From: Pseudomonadota bacterium
GTDB taxonomy: Bacteria > Pseudomonadota > Alphaproteobacteria > Sphingomonadales > Sphingomonadaceae
Length of the DNA stretch: 64,000 nucleotides
Assembly: GCA_023389105.1 (NCBI GenBank)
Contig: JAEWEY010000006.1
Span: 162,217-226,216 of the forward strand
Direction of reading: 5' to 3'
This document shows positions 26,690 through 33,672 of the stretch, piece after piece. The translations under genes and the position numbers were made by a program. Under the pieces are notes generated by a model. That model saw only the letters and a program-made list of their open reading frames with translations, did no database searches and was not told the DNA's origin. Within the stretch, counting starts at the first letter, position 1; the number at the start of each line of letters is the position of its first letter.

Positions 26690-27061
26690 TCAGCGTCCGT
26701 CGGGTTGCGTCGGCTTGGTTGCCGGATTGCTTTGCGCCGCGATGTTGTCAACGCGGCTGACCACCGCCTGAAAGTTCTTGATGCATTCGCTCATCAGCGG
26801 ACCATCGTTGGCGTCATTGATCGTCGCCATCTGCTGGTCGAACAGGCTCTTCAGCTGAGCGCTGCTCGCCGTCGGGCTGACTCTGCCCAGGTAAAAATTC
26901 AGCGCCGCCTGCGCGAGCTGCTTGGCCTGATCGTTCGGTCCGGCGCGGGCGAAAGCGCTGCTGAGGACGATGCACCGCGCATCGGTGTTGCTCTGCGCCG
27001 TCGCCGCAGTGCCCGAAGCAATCGCCGCCGCCGCGGCAGCGATGCGTACAAGCTTCTTCAT
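26690..27061 (-). CDS. Small secreted protein of unknown function
   Basis: This 123-aa protein has a clear Sec signal (MKKLVRIAAAAAAIASGTAATA). The mature part is helical with two Cys (DARCIVLSS and SECIKNF) that may form a disulfide, and a Pro/Thr-rich end. The pattern of a Cys in a short helix followed by LGRVSP about 45 residues later recurs in unannotated sphingomonad exported proteins I have seen. The function is unknown. GGAGAC lies 11 nt before the ATG. Confidence 0.6.
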   Translation of the reverse strand: MKKLVRIAAAAAAIASGTAATAQSNTDARCIVLSSAFARAGPNDQAKQLAQAALNFYLGRVSPTASSAQLKSLFDQQMATINDANDGPLMSECIKNFQAVVSRVDNIAAQSNPATKPTQPDGR

Positions 27062-27131
27062 CAATCGGGTCTCCATGGACATTCGGCGCGGCGCCTATCA
27101 GCGGCAACCAGCACTGACCATGAACAACGCG

Positions 27132-27596
27132 TCAGGCCGCGCGAGCCTCGGGATATTCCGCAAACACGAGCATGGCCCGGGGATGCAGGCCGTTCACCGC
27201 GGCGATCAGCTGTCGTCCAAAAACGTCGAGGCAATGGAGCCCGCGCCCTTCGGGACAGCGGACATCAAGCCCGAAGCCGTCCCAGATGGCGTTAGGGTCG
27301 CGGCGATACTCGCCGAGCACCGCGAACTGATCTTCCCACTGGTCGCGGGTGAAGCGGGCGCGGACGCTGTCGGGCAGTGCGGAATAATGGGTATCGTGCT
27401 CGGTGATGTTGAATAGGGTCCGTGACGTCTCGTCCACCAAGTGCGGCAACTCTTCGAGTTCGTCGTCGAGCAGGCGGTTGCGGAGCTGCATTTCGAGCTG
27501 CCGCTCGATCTCGGCAACCCCGGGCAAATCGCGGAACAGGATTGGCGTCATGAAGCTGGAATCAACGAGATTCCAAGGAGTTCCATTGTCCGGCAT
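27132..27596 (-). CDS. Uncharacterised acidic protein
   Basis: This 154-aa soluble, acidic protein (SSFMTPILFRDLPGVAEIER near the start; DEELEELPH-like acidic stretch; WDGFGLDVRCPEGRGLHCLDVFGR near residue 105) has no signal peptide, no membrane helix and no domain I recognise. GAAGGAGAGG is correctly placed before ATG 27596. The 105-nt gap upstream shows nothing further. Confidence 0.5.
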   Translation of the reverse strand: MPDNGTPWNLVDSSFMTPILFRDLPGVAEIERQLEMQLRNRLLDDELEELPHLVDETSRTLFNITEHDTHYSALPDSVRARFTRDQWEDQFAVLGEYRRDPNAIWDGFGLDVRCPEGRGLHCLDVFGRQLIAAVNGLHPRAMLVFAEYPEARAA

Positions 27597-27701
27597 CGCA
27601 CACCTCTCCTTCCCATGAGGTCACGCCGCGCATCATGAATCAGGCGAGTCGCGGAAGGAAGAGTCTGAATGCGCCGGCGCCGCGAAAGCTGGGGATAGTC
27701 C

Positions 27702-28211
27702 TCAACGTACAGCGGTCAGCGTGGTGCGATTGCGCGCCAGCCATTCGGTCTTGGCGTCATCGGTGAAGTCGACCTCCTTGAGCGTCACGCCGTCGCGGCT
27801 GGTGGTGAGCCGGATGGTGGCGGGACGATCATTGTCGGTCGCCGTCACAGTTTCGACCAGCGTCCAGTGCGTGGCGTCCTTCGCCGCCGTCAGTTTCAGC
27901 GCCGAGGTTTCGACCTCGACCGACTTGCCCTTGCGGAAGGTGGCGCTGCTTTCGTGGGTGCCGTCTGCGGCCAGCATGGAAACGGTGGTGATCCGCACGT
28001 TGCCGGTCTTCGGCCCGTCGTCATAGTCGGCGGTGCGGATCAGCGTTACGCCGTCGCCGCCATCGCGGACTTCGACCCTCACCGGCAGCCCGAACCATTT
28101 GTCTGCCTGGTAATCGCGATATTCGAGCTTGCCCTGCCAGCGGCCGACCAGGCTGGAACGGGCAGCGGCAATATCGGGCGCCGCGGCGGCAAGCATCAGC
28201 AGAGCGATCAT
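27702..28211 (-). CDS. Secreted beta-rich protein of unknown function
   Basis: This 169-aa protein has a short signal peptide (MIALLMLAAAAPDIAAA) and alternating beta-strand-like sequence starting SSLVGRWQGKLEYRDY. The GxW near the mature N-terminus resembles the lipocalin/avidin-like small barrel start, but no specific family is evident. It lies downstream of and in the same orientation as the merR gene (54-nt gap) and could be cotranscribed with it. Confidence 0.55.
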   Translation of the reverse strand: MIALLMLAAAAPDIAAARSSLVGRWQGKLEYRDYQADKWFGLPVRVEVRDGGDGVTLIRTADYDDGPKTGNVRITTVSMLAADGTHESSATFRKGKSVEVETSALKLTAAKDATHWTLVETVTATDNDRPATIRLTTSRDGVTLKEVDFTDDAKTEWLARNRTTLTAVR

Positions 28212-28265
28212 GGTCCCCTCCTCAGCGAAGTCTCTGCATCGGACGCATCGCCGGCAATACCGCCT

Positions 28266-28676
28266 CTAGGACCGTTCGAAAGCGGTGATGATCGGGCAAG
28301 GGCCCCTGCGTTTATGGGCGCAGGCCGTGGCGAGTGCCGAGAGCGCGTCGCGGGCTTCGGTCAGCTCCGCGATCTTCGCGTCGATCGCAGCGACGCGGTC
28401 GCGGGCGAGTTCGCGGGCCCGGGCCCGGTCGTCGCCGGCGTCGAGGTCGAGCAGCTCCTTAATTTCGGCGAGGGTGAAGCCCGCAGCCTGGGCGCTGCGG
28501 ATGAAACGCAGGCGTTTGACGTCGGCATCGCCGTAACGGCGCACTTCGCCCGGCGGCCGCGCCGGCTCCGTGAGCAACCCACGCCGCTGATAATAGCGAA
28601 CCGTTTCCACCCCGACGCTTGCCGCTGCGGCGAGTCCGCCGATGGTGTCCGAATTTCTCGCTTGATTCCGTACCAT
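28266..28676 (-). CDS. MerR family metal-type regulator
   Basis: This 136-aa MerR-family protein has the winged HTH TIGGLAAAASVGVETVRYYQRRGLL and RRYGDADVKRLRFIRSAQAAGFTLAEIKELL, then a coiled-coil dimerisation helix, ending with CAHKRRGPCPII. The C-terminal Cys-x7-Cys is the metal-binding loop position of MerR/CadR/PbrR-type regulators. The third Cys of mercury MerR, at the start of the dimer helix, is absent here (LDLDAGDDRARA). The likely target is the divergent metallothionein-like gene. Its ATG lies inside the operator dyad, so autorepression is expected. Confidence 0.85.
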   Translation of the reverse strand: MVRNQARNSDTIGGLAAAASVGVETVRYYQRRGLLTEPARPPGEVRRYGDADVKRLRFIRSAQAAGFTLAEIKELLDLDAGDDRARARELARDRVAAIDAKIAELTEARDALSALATACAHKRRGPCPIITAFERS

Positions 28677-28692
28677 GGTACAGGGGTCATAC
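28662..28692 (+). promoter_or_regulatory. MerR-type promoter-operator with 19-bp spacer
   Basis: A -35 box TTGATT (28662-28667) and a -10 box TCATAC (28687-28692) are separated by 19 bp, the over-long spacing that MerR-family activators correct by twisting DNA. The spacer contains the perfect palindrome GTACCATGGTAC (28670-28681) flanked by CC and GG. The predicted start near 28699 is 42 nt before the metallothionein-like ATG. Confidence 0.8.
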
Positions 28693-28740
28693 AGCCTTCA
28701 CGCGGCGCGAATCAATGCGGCGCGGGACAGGAGAAATGCG

Positions 28741-28839
28741 ATGACCACCCAGAACGAGATGCAGACCAAGGCTGCCGAACTCGACACGCGCGGCGGGTGC
28801 AAGTGCAACCCGTGCACCTGCAAGAACTGCAGCTGCTGA
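28741..28839 (+). CDS. 32-aa metallothionein-like Cys-rich peptide
   Basis: A 33-codon ORF with a strong ribosome site (AGGAGA, 8 nt upstream) encodes MTTQNEMQTKAAELDTRGG followed by a C-terminal six-cysteine block with spacing CxCxxCxCxxCxC (CKCNPCTCKNCSC). Such dense C-x-C motifs without aromatic residues are the mark of metallothioneins, which bind soft metals (Cu, Zn, Cd, Hg) as thiolate clusters. It is driven by a MerR-type promoter and followed by a hairpin, so it is a complete single-gene unit. I know of no named family with exactly this architecture. Confidence 0.75.
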   Translation: MTTQNEMQTKAAELDTRGGCKCNPCTCKNCSC

Positions 28840-28846
28840 TGTGGAA

Positions 28847-28875
28847 GACACCGCCTGGTGAAACCGGGCGGTGTC
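28847..28875 (+). terminator. Hairpin after the metallothionein-like gene
   Basis: GACACCGCC and GGCGGTGTC pair perfectly (9 bp) with an 11-nt loop that can extend the stem (GGT/ACC). It starts 7 nt after the stop. There is no T-run, so termination is plausible but not certain; RNA stabilisation is the alternative. The next 140 nt, up to the arsR stop at 29017, contain nothing I recognise. Confidence 0.5.
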
Positions 28876-29016
28876 ACCCTCAATGAGTGAAAACGGGGGG
28901 TCCTCCACTTCCTCCACTTCGTGACCGTGGGCCTGGTGACGAGGCGATCACGGACATGGGCTCAACCAAATCACAGAAGCGCCGCTGTAGGACAGACCTT
29001 TCGAACCAGTCGGCGG

Positions 29017-29367
29017 CTAGGCGTCGGCGGGCATCGCGCCATAGGCGGTCAGGATCGACTTGATCAGGCCGGGGAAGCGGGCGTCGATCTCCGCGCAGCG
29101 CGAATAATTGCGCATCTCGATCCCCACCCGCTCGGAGCGGATCAGTCCGGCGTCGCGCAGGATCTTGAAATGCTGCGACAGCGAGGACTTGGGAATCACC
29201 CGGTCGCCCGCATCGGCCATCTGCGAGCAGCGCTGGACGCAATCCGCCCCCGCGATCCCGGCGAAGATCGCCGCCCGCTCCGGATCGGCGAGCGCGTGGA
29301 GGATCGCCTCGGGCCGAACATCGTCGGCGGAAGGGTGAAGCAGGGGGCGCATGACAAAATTGAACAT
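29017..29367 (-). CDS. ArsR family transcriptional repressor
   Basis: This 116-aa winged-helix protein reads EAILHALADPERAAIFAGIAG, then the recognition region PKSSLSQHFKILRDAGLIRSERVGIEMRNYS, typical of ArsR/SmtB repressors. A Cys pair (DCVQRCSQM) lies at the position before the recognition helix, but the canonical metal ELCVCDL motif is missing, so the inducer may be non-metal. ATG 29367 has AAGGA upstream. It is divergent from an SDR gene with paired operator-like palindromes between them, indicating autoregulation and control of the SDR. Confidence 0.85.
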   Translation of the reverse strand: MFNFVMRPLLHPSADDVRPEAILHALADPERAAIFAGIAGADCVQRCSQMADAGDRVIPKSSLSQHFKILRDAGLIRSERVGIEMRNYSRCAEIDARFPGLIKSILTAYGAMPADA

Positions 29368-29375
29368 AGAAGTCC

Positions 29376-29411
29376 TTGAACCGCTGTTCAACAGTTCCAT
29401 ATTTCTGAACT
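29376..29411. promoter_or_regulatory. Two inverted repeats between arsR and the SDR gene
   Basis: TTGAAC-N4-GTTCAA (29376-29391) and AGTTC-N9-GAACT (29393-29411) are both perfect and share the half-site GTTC/GAAC. They lie 9-44 nt from the arsR start and 57-92 nt from the SDR start, so one bound ArsR-type dimer array could shut off both genes. Confidence 0.6.
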
Positions 29412-29467
29412 ATCGGAGTAACGGACCGCGGTCGGCCCGTCAGAGCCGATCGGAAAAGGACAGAAAA

Positions 29468-30214
29468 ATGGGAAAACTGGCAGGCAAGGTCGCCGTCGTC
29501 ACCGGCGCATCGAAGGGCATCGGTGCGGGCATCGCCAAGGCGCTGGCGGCTGAGGGCGCGTCGGTGGTCGTCAATTACGCATCGAGTAAGGAGGGCGCGG
29601 ACGCCGTGGTCGGCTCGATCGGCGAGGCGGGCGGCAAGGCCGTCGCGGTCAAGGCCGACGTTTCGAAGGAAGCCGAGGCCAAGGGCCTGGTCGACGCCGC
29701 GATCGACGAATTCGGGCAGCTCGACATCCTGGTCAACAACAGCGGGGTCTACGCCTTTTCGGCGATCGAGGAGGTCAGCGAGGACGAATATCGCCGGCAG
29801 TTCGACGTCAACGTGCTCGGCCCGCTGCTGACCACCAAGGCCGCGGTCCCGCACCTGAAAGACGGGGCGAGCGTCATCAACATTTCCAGCAACATCACCA
29901 GCGTGCTGGTGCCTCAGTCGGCGATCTACAGCGGCACCAAGGGCGCGCTCGACGCGGTGACCGGCGTATTGGCCAATGAGCTCGCGCCGCGCGGCATCCG
30001 CGTTAACGCGATCCTGCCCGGCTACACCGAGACCGAAGGCACCGGTAATGCCGGGATCAGCGGTACCGAGTTCGTCGACCAGCTGGTTGCCCAGACCCCG
30101 CTGGCCCGCGCCGGCACGCCCGACGACATCGCCAAGGTCGCGGTGTTCCTGGCGTCGAACGACAGCGGCTGGCTGACCGGGGAGCGCATCGCCGCCAGCG
30201 GCGGCATGCGTTGA
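29468..30214 (+). CDS. SDR family oxidoreductase (glucose 1-dehydrogenase-like)
   Basis: This is a 248-aa classical SDR with TGASKGIGAGIAKAL near residue 14, NNSG near residue 88 (usually NNAG), catalytic Ser at INISSNITS and YSGTKGAL near 158. It is an NAD(P)-dependent oxidoreductase with an unknown substrate. ATG 29468 is chosen since the domain begins there; the in-frame extension upstream would cover the operator. It is divergently paired with an ArsR repressor and followed by a strong hairpin at 30221. Confidence 0.87.
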   Translation: MGKLAGKVAVVTGASKGIGAGIAKALAAEGASVVVNYASSKEGADAVVGSIGEAGGKAVAVKADVSKEAEAKGLVDAAIDEFGQLDILVNNSGVYAFSAIEEVSEDEYRRQFDVNVLGPLLTTKAAVPHLKDGASVINISSNITSVLVPQSAIYSGTKGALDAVTGVLANELAPRGIRVNAILPGYTETEGTGNAGISGTEFVDQLVAQTPLARAGTPDDIAKVAVFLASNDSGWLTGERIAASGGMR

Positions 30215-30220
30215 CCGGCC

Positions 30221-30257
30221 GAGGCGCGCGGCTCCCTCTCCCTAGGCCGCGCGCCTC
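30221..30257 (+). terminator. Strong 12-bp hairpin after the SDR gene
   Basis: GAGGCGCGCGGC and GCCGCGCGCCTC pair perfectly with a 13-nt loop, starting 7 nt after the stop. It lacks a T-tract, but the position and stability suggest a 3' end element. Confidence 0.55.
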
Positions 30258-30537
30258 TTGCCGCCACTGCCGGGGCTCGCTTGATTCCCCCGGCCGACGG
30301 TCCATATCGAACGCATGACCGAGCATCCCGTCTTCGACCGGACCCGGCTGCACCCAGGCAGCAGCACCGCACGACTCTAACGCCCTGAGCGGGCCGCTGC
30401 CGCGTTGCAGCGCGCTTGGGGCCTCCCATAACCGAGCCGTGTCCGCCCCAGGGGGACGCACTTTCAAAGATTCGATGGCGAGTGATGCGCCGCCGGACCC
30501 GAGCCGGCGCGGCGCGCCTCGCCAAGGGAGAAGACCA
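30258..30537. other. 280-nt stretch without a confident gene
   Basis: The only ORF of note is 21 codons long (ATG 30315 to TAA 30380, starting MTEHPVFDRTRLHPG), with no ribosome site and no recognisable homology; it may be a gene remnant. The end of the stretch carries the ribosome site AAGGGAGAAG for the Rnk-like gene and presumably its promoter, which I cannot place. Confidence 0.5.
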
Positions 30538-30966
30538 ATGAATGCCACCCAACCGGCGACCGACGGGCGTCCGCCGATCCATTTGCTGGCGGCGGAGTCG
30601 GACATGGTCGCCAGCCTCGCGCTGCGCGCCGAGCATCAGCAGCCGGTGGTCGCCGCCATGCTGCTGGAGGAGATCGAGCGCGCCGAGCTGCACGATGCGG
30701 ACACGTTGCCCGAAGGCCACGTCGGCCTGAACTCGACCGTCGCCTTCGTCGACGAGCGCACGCACGAGATGCGCGAGCTGAAGCTGGTCATGCCGGGCGA
30801 GGCAAACATCGCCGAAGGGCGTATCTCGATCATGACCCCGATGGGCGCCGCGCTCTACGGTCTGGCGGCCGGCCATTCGATCGCCTGGCCCGACCTCCAC
30901 GGCAACAGCCGGCCGATCCGCATCGTGCGGGTGACGCCGCCCGAAGGGAGCGCACGGCCGGAATAG
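30538..30966 (+). CDS. rnk: GreA/GreB-type Rnk, nucleoside diphosphate kinase regulator
   Basis: This 142-aa protein has the C-terminal FKBP-like domain of the Gre/Rnk family (NSTVAFVDERTHEMRELKLVMPGEANIAEGRISIMTPMGAALYGL). The N-terminal helical part (residues 15-50) is too short for a GreA coiled coil and contains ADTLPEG-like HDADTLPEGHVGLNS, as in Rnk. Rnk proteins bind RNA polymerase near the secondary channel; the name comes from an NDK-regulator phenotype in Pseudomonas. AAGGGAG lies before ATG 30538; the longer frame upstream is unlikely. Confidence 0.85.
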   Translation: MNATQPATDGRPPIHLLAAESDMVASLALRAEHQQPVVAAMLLEEIERAELHDADTLPEGHVGLNSTVAFVDERTHEMRELKLVMPGEANIAEGRISIMTPMGAALYGLAAGHSIAWPDLHGNSRPIRIVRVTPPEGSARPE

Positions 30967-30986
30967 ATTTGGCCCGGAAGAAGTGC

Positions 30987-31016
30987 CCGGCCGGCGGGGA
31001 GGGCGTCGCCGGCCGG
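30987..31016. terminator. 10-bp GC hairpin between convergent rnk and fasciclin genes
   Basis: CCGGCCGGCG and CGCCGGCCGG pair perfectly around a 10-nt loop. It lies in the 58-nt gap between two convergent stops and could end both transcripts; no T-run is present on either side. Confidence 0.5.
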
Positions 31017-31024
31017 ACGAGGGG

Positions 31025-31558
31025 TTACATCGGGAGCGAGACGGCGTCCGTGACGTGTACGATGCCGTTCGACTGCATGAGGTCGGCGGTCGTGACGGTC
31101 GCGGTGCCGCCCTTGGCGTCGGTCAGCACGACCTTGCCGCCGGAAAGGCTGGCCGTCAGCGTGCCGCCCTGCACGGTCGTCAGCGCGGCCCTGCCGCCAC
31201 CGGCCTTGATCTTCGCGACGATGTCGGCCGCGGTCAGCCGCCCGGGCACCACATGATAAGTGAGCACCGCCGTAAGCTGGCCCTTGTTCTCGGGCTTTAG
31301 TAGCGTGTCGACGGTGCCGGCGGGAAGCTTGGCGAAGGCGGCGTCGGTCGGCGCGAACAACGTGAACGGCCCCTTGCCGGCCAAGGTATCGACCAGCCCC
31401 GCGGCCTTCACCGCCGTGACCAGGGTCTTGTGGTTGGGCGAGCTCATTGCGGCCGCGACGATATTGCCCTTCGGCGTGGCGGACTTTGGCGCGGCGGCCA
31501 ACGGGTTGGCGGCCAGCGCGAGCGCGGCGGCGAGGGCGGTCAGACGAAGCGGGAGCAT
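31025..31558 (-). CDS. Fasciclin (FAS1) domain secreted protein
   Basis: This 177-aa protein has a signal peptide (ending PLAAAP) and one FAS1 domain: NIVAAAMSSPNHKTLVTAVKAAGLVDTL, GPFTLFAPTDAAFAKLP (H1 motif) and LTYHVVPGRL with C-terminal SNGIVHVTDAVSLP. FAS1 proteins act in adhesion or the matrix; bacterial single-domain members are exported and of unknown partner. AAGGA lies before ATG 31558. Confidence 0.92.
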   Translation of the reverse strand: MLPLRLTALAAALALAANPLAAAPKSATPKGNIVAAAMSSPNHKTLVTAVKAAGLVDTLAGKGPFTLFAPTDAAFAKLPAGTVDTLLKPENKGQLTAVLTYHVVPGRLTAADIVAKIKAGGGRAALTTVQGGTLTASLSGGKVVLTDAKGGTATVTTADLMQSNGIVHVTDAVSLPM

Positions 31559-31669
31559 CAAGGGTTCCTTTATGTTGCCGTTGGTGCCGCTTCAGGTGGG
31601 AACGGCCGTGGCCGTCCGCGATACGGGCGTTGGCCGTAGGACTTTGGGGCAGGAGGCCGCCGAACCGGC

Positions 31670-32230
31670 CTACTCGGCCTGCAGGGTGTTAATTCCCGCG
31701 CTGGCATCTGTTTCGGGCGCGGGGGGCGGCACGTGCCGATCGCGATAGCTGGGGATGTCGGGCGCGTTGGCCGCGGGCGGGTTGGCCTCCAGCCGCGCGA
31801 TGTGGCGTTTCATCTCGGCGATCTCGCGGACCTGCGCGTCGATGATCCCGTCGGCCAGCTTGCGCACCTCCGGATCCTTGATGTGCGCCCGTTCGCTGGT
31901 CATGATCGCGATCGAATGGTGCGGGATCATCGCCCGCATGTAGGCGACGTCGCCCACCGTTTCCTGGCTGCGCACCAGCCATAGGGCGAGCGCGAAGACC
32001 GCGATGCTGCCGGCGACGATGCCCAGGTTCGCGGCGCGGTTCCGGTACATCCCCCACATGAAGCCGATCATGATCAGCGCCATCACCGCGCCCATGACCA
32101 GCGCCATCCACATTCGCGTCTGGCTGAACTCGACATGGTCGAGCGCATAGGTGTTGAGATACATCAGCCCGAACATCACCACCGTCGAGGTGGCGATCAT
32201 CGCGGCAAAGCGGCCGTAACCCATGTTCAT
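31670..32230 (-). CDS. DUF305 membrane protein
   Basis: This 186-aa protein has three transmembrane helices within the first 95 residues, then the DUF305 (ferritin-like) signature: AYMRAMIPHHSIAIMTSERA near residue 100 and ADGIIDAQVREIAEMK. The paired His and Met residues suggest copper or other metal binding, and the family often occurs with copper resistance genes; none are recognised here. A Pro-rich tail follows. GGAGG precedes ATG 32230. Confidence 0.88.
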   Translation of the reverse strand: MNMGYGRFAAMIATSTVVMFGLMYLNTYALDHVEFSQTRMWMALVMGAVMALIMIGFMWGMYRNRAANLGIVAGSIAVFALALWLVRSQETVGDVAYMRAMIPHHSIAIMTSERAHIKDPEVRKLADGIIDAQVREIAEMKRHIARLEANPPAANAPDIPSYRDRHVPPPAPETDASAGINTLQAE

Positions 32231-32283
32231 TGGCGATCCTCCAGCAAGGAAACGGTTGGGACCGCTTATGGTGGCGACGGCTG

Positions 32284-32904
32284 TTAAGCCGGGACGGCGC
32301 TGCCGATCGGGCCGATGTCCGCTTCTTCACCGCGCGAGTAGGTGCCGACGAGCACGCCGGCGGCGAGGATGCGGCCCTGCACATGATCGATGAAGTCGGC
32401 GCGGCCGGGGGAGTCCTTGTCGTCGGCCTGCGCGTCGGCGCTCAGGGCGAGGAGCTGGAAGACATAATCGTGGCTGCCGTGGCCGGTCGGCGGATCGGGC
32501 GGCAGCCAGCCTTCGCCGAAGCCCGAGTTGCGGCCCACGTCCTTGCCGTCCGCACCCGCGCCGTCGGGGCGGATGGCGCCTTCGGGCAGGCTGCCGAGTG
32601 CCGGATCGATGTCGACGACGATGGCATGGACCATCGGCCGCGGCGTCGGCGCGTCGGGATCCTCGACGATCAGCGCCAGGCTGGCCGCCCCCTCCGGCAC
32701 GCCGCGCCACAGCAAGGGCGGCGACACGCCCTCGCCATCGGCGGTGAAGCGCGGCGGCAAGCGCCCGCCGGACGCGAAGGCGGGGCTGGTCAGGTCGAGC
32801 GAGGCGGCGCCGCCGAGGTCGAGGCGCGCAAGCGTCAGCTTGTCATGCCCGGCGCGGACATTCGCGAGCGCCGAGCCGAGCCAGTGGGGGATGTGTTCGA
32901 GCAT
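32284..32904 (-). CDS. YbhB/YbcL family PEBP-like protein
   Basis: This is a 206-aa protein of the phosphatidylethanolamine-binding / Raf-kinase-inhibitor-like family: SPPLLWRGVPEGAASLALIVEDPDAPTPRPMVHAIV, the conserved GxGxxPPxPPTGHGxHxYxFxLxAL (here WLPPDPPTGHGSHDYVFQL). It lacks a signal peptide and should be cytoplasmic. No function is established in bacteria. The next gene upstream belongs to the AT-richer island. Confidence 0.9.
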   Translation of the reverse strand: MLEHIPHWLGSALANVRAGHDKLTLARLDLGGAASLDLTSPAFASGGRLPPRFTADGEGVSPPLLWRGVPEGAASLALIVEDPDAPTPRPMVHAIVVDIDPALGSLPEGAIRPDGAGADGKDVGRNSGFGEGWLPPDPPTGHGSHDYVFQLLALSADAQADDKDSPGRADFIDHVQGRILAAGVLVGTYSRGEEADIGPIGSAVPA

Positions 32905-32946
32905 GCGGGGAGAACGCCTGGCCGACACGTTCAGCCCAGAAAATCT

Positions 32947-33570
32947 TCAAGTGCCTCGCAGGCGCGGGACTTTCACGGCGCGAACAACGAAGACCTTAGC
33001 CGTTGTCGCACCTTCCGCAATTCGATCGACAACCTTGTGGGTTATGTCGCTGAACCGGTTGCCAAAGCTAGCAGCAGCTTCGGTCACGAACTTTTTCATG
33101 TCTTCAATGTTCTGACGCGACATAATGGATTTGATTGTATCTAGAGCGAACCGCGCGAGTGAACGGATGAATTCCGCTCCGATATTAAACGCCTTTCCCA
33201 CCAGTTGAGCGAGTTCATCACGATCTCGTTCCGGCATTGCGCTCCATCCGTAGTGGATTGCTCCGATGGATGCGCAAGTGAGAACTACTGGGCTTATCGT
33301 CGTTACTGCAGCCCCCGCAGCGGCGCCAGTTAAAGGATTGCCTAGGATTGCCTGCCCCAAGCCAATGACGACGAGGCCCAGTTCGGATCCGACACCGAAA
33401 CCGACGGTCGCCGCCTCGAGCACTAATCCGCACCGATTAGCCAACGGGTTGTCCAAGCCCTTCAGCGATTCAATGTGCTCCAATATAAATCCCGCTGCCG
33501 GCAAGGCGATGCCGTACAACTTGGAAAGTGATGTGAGGCCGGTTGACCCAGTTAAACTCGCGGCAAGCAT
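32947..33570 (-). CDS. Glycine-rich hydrophobic protein of the AT-richer island
   Basis: This 207-aa protein has no domain I recognise. Residues 10-110 hold hydrophobic, Gly/Ala-rich stretches (LPAAGFILEHIE; LGLVVIGLGQAI; GAAAGAAVTTISPVVLTC) with GxxxG-like spacing, as in membrane-inserting or glycine-zipper proteins. The C-terminal half is amphipathic helix. The start is uncertain: ATG 33570 is preferred; a TTG at 33603 gives 218 aa but falls inside an inverted repeat. Base composition is lower in GC than the flanks. The last residues (PRLRGT) lie in GC-rich host-like sequence, as if the ORF read into the junction. Confidence 0.55.
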   Translation of the reverse strand: MLAASLTGSTGLTSLSKLYGIALPAAGFILEHIESLKGLDNPLANRCGLVLEAATVGFGVGSELGLVVIGLGQAILGNPLTGAAAGAAVTTISPVVLTCASIGAIHYGWSAMPERDRDELAQLVGKAFNIGAEFIRSLARFALDTIKSIMSRQNIEDMKKFVTEAAASFGNRFSDITHKVVDRIAEGATTAKVFVVRAVKVPRLRGT

Positions 33571-33599
33571 ACCCACCCCATTTGAAAAACGACTCTTTA

Positions 33600-33633
33600 T
33601 CAAGGACTTACGAACTTTAACCTAAGTCCTTGA
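33600..33633. promoter_or_regulatory. 11-bp perfect inverted repeat
   Basis: TCAAGGACTTA (33600-33610) and TAAGTCCTTGA (33623-33633) enclose 12 nt. It lies 30-63 nt before the chosen start of the hydrophobic-protein gene, consistent with an operator or a 5'-UTR hairpin controlling it. Confidence 0.5.
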
Positions 33634-33638
33634 GACTC

Positions 33639-33668
33639 TTGACTGAATCTGGTGATTCAGTATATAAG
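33639..33668 (+). promoter_or_regulatory. Sigma-70-like promoter with an operator palindrome in its spacer
   Basis: TTGACT (33639-33644) and TATAAG (33663-33668) with an 18-bp spacer are close to consensus and rare in this GC-rich DNA. The 8-bp perfect dyad ACTGAATC-TGGT-GATTCAGT (33642-33661) fills the spacer, so a repressor could block it. It points to the plus strand, towards the 3' end of the DUF3800 gene, where no plus-strand gene exists. Confidence 0.5.
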
Positions 33669-33672
33669 CTCT

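Noticed and set aside
28880..28921. 13-codon ORF rich in Ser/Thr after the metallothionein hairpin
   Set aside because: Too short, no ribosome site, low-complexity sequence.
30315..30380. 21-codon ORF before the Rnk-like gene
   Set aside because: No ribosome site and no similarity I can see; kept only as a possible remnant in the gap description.
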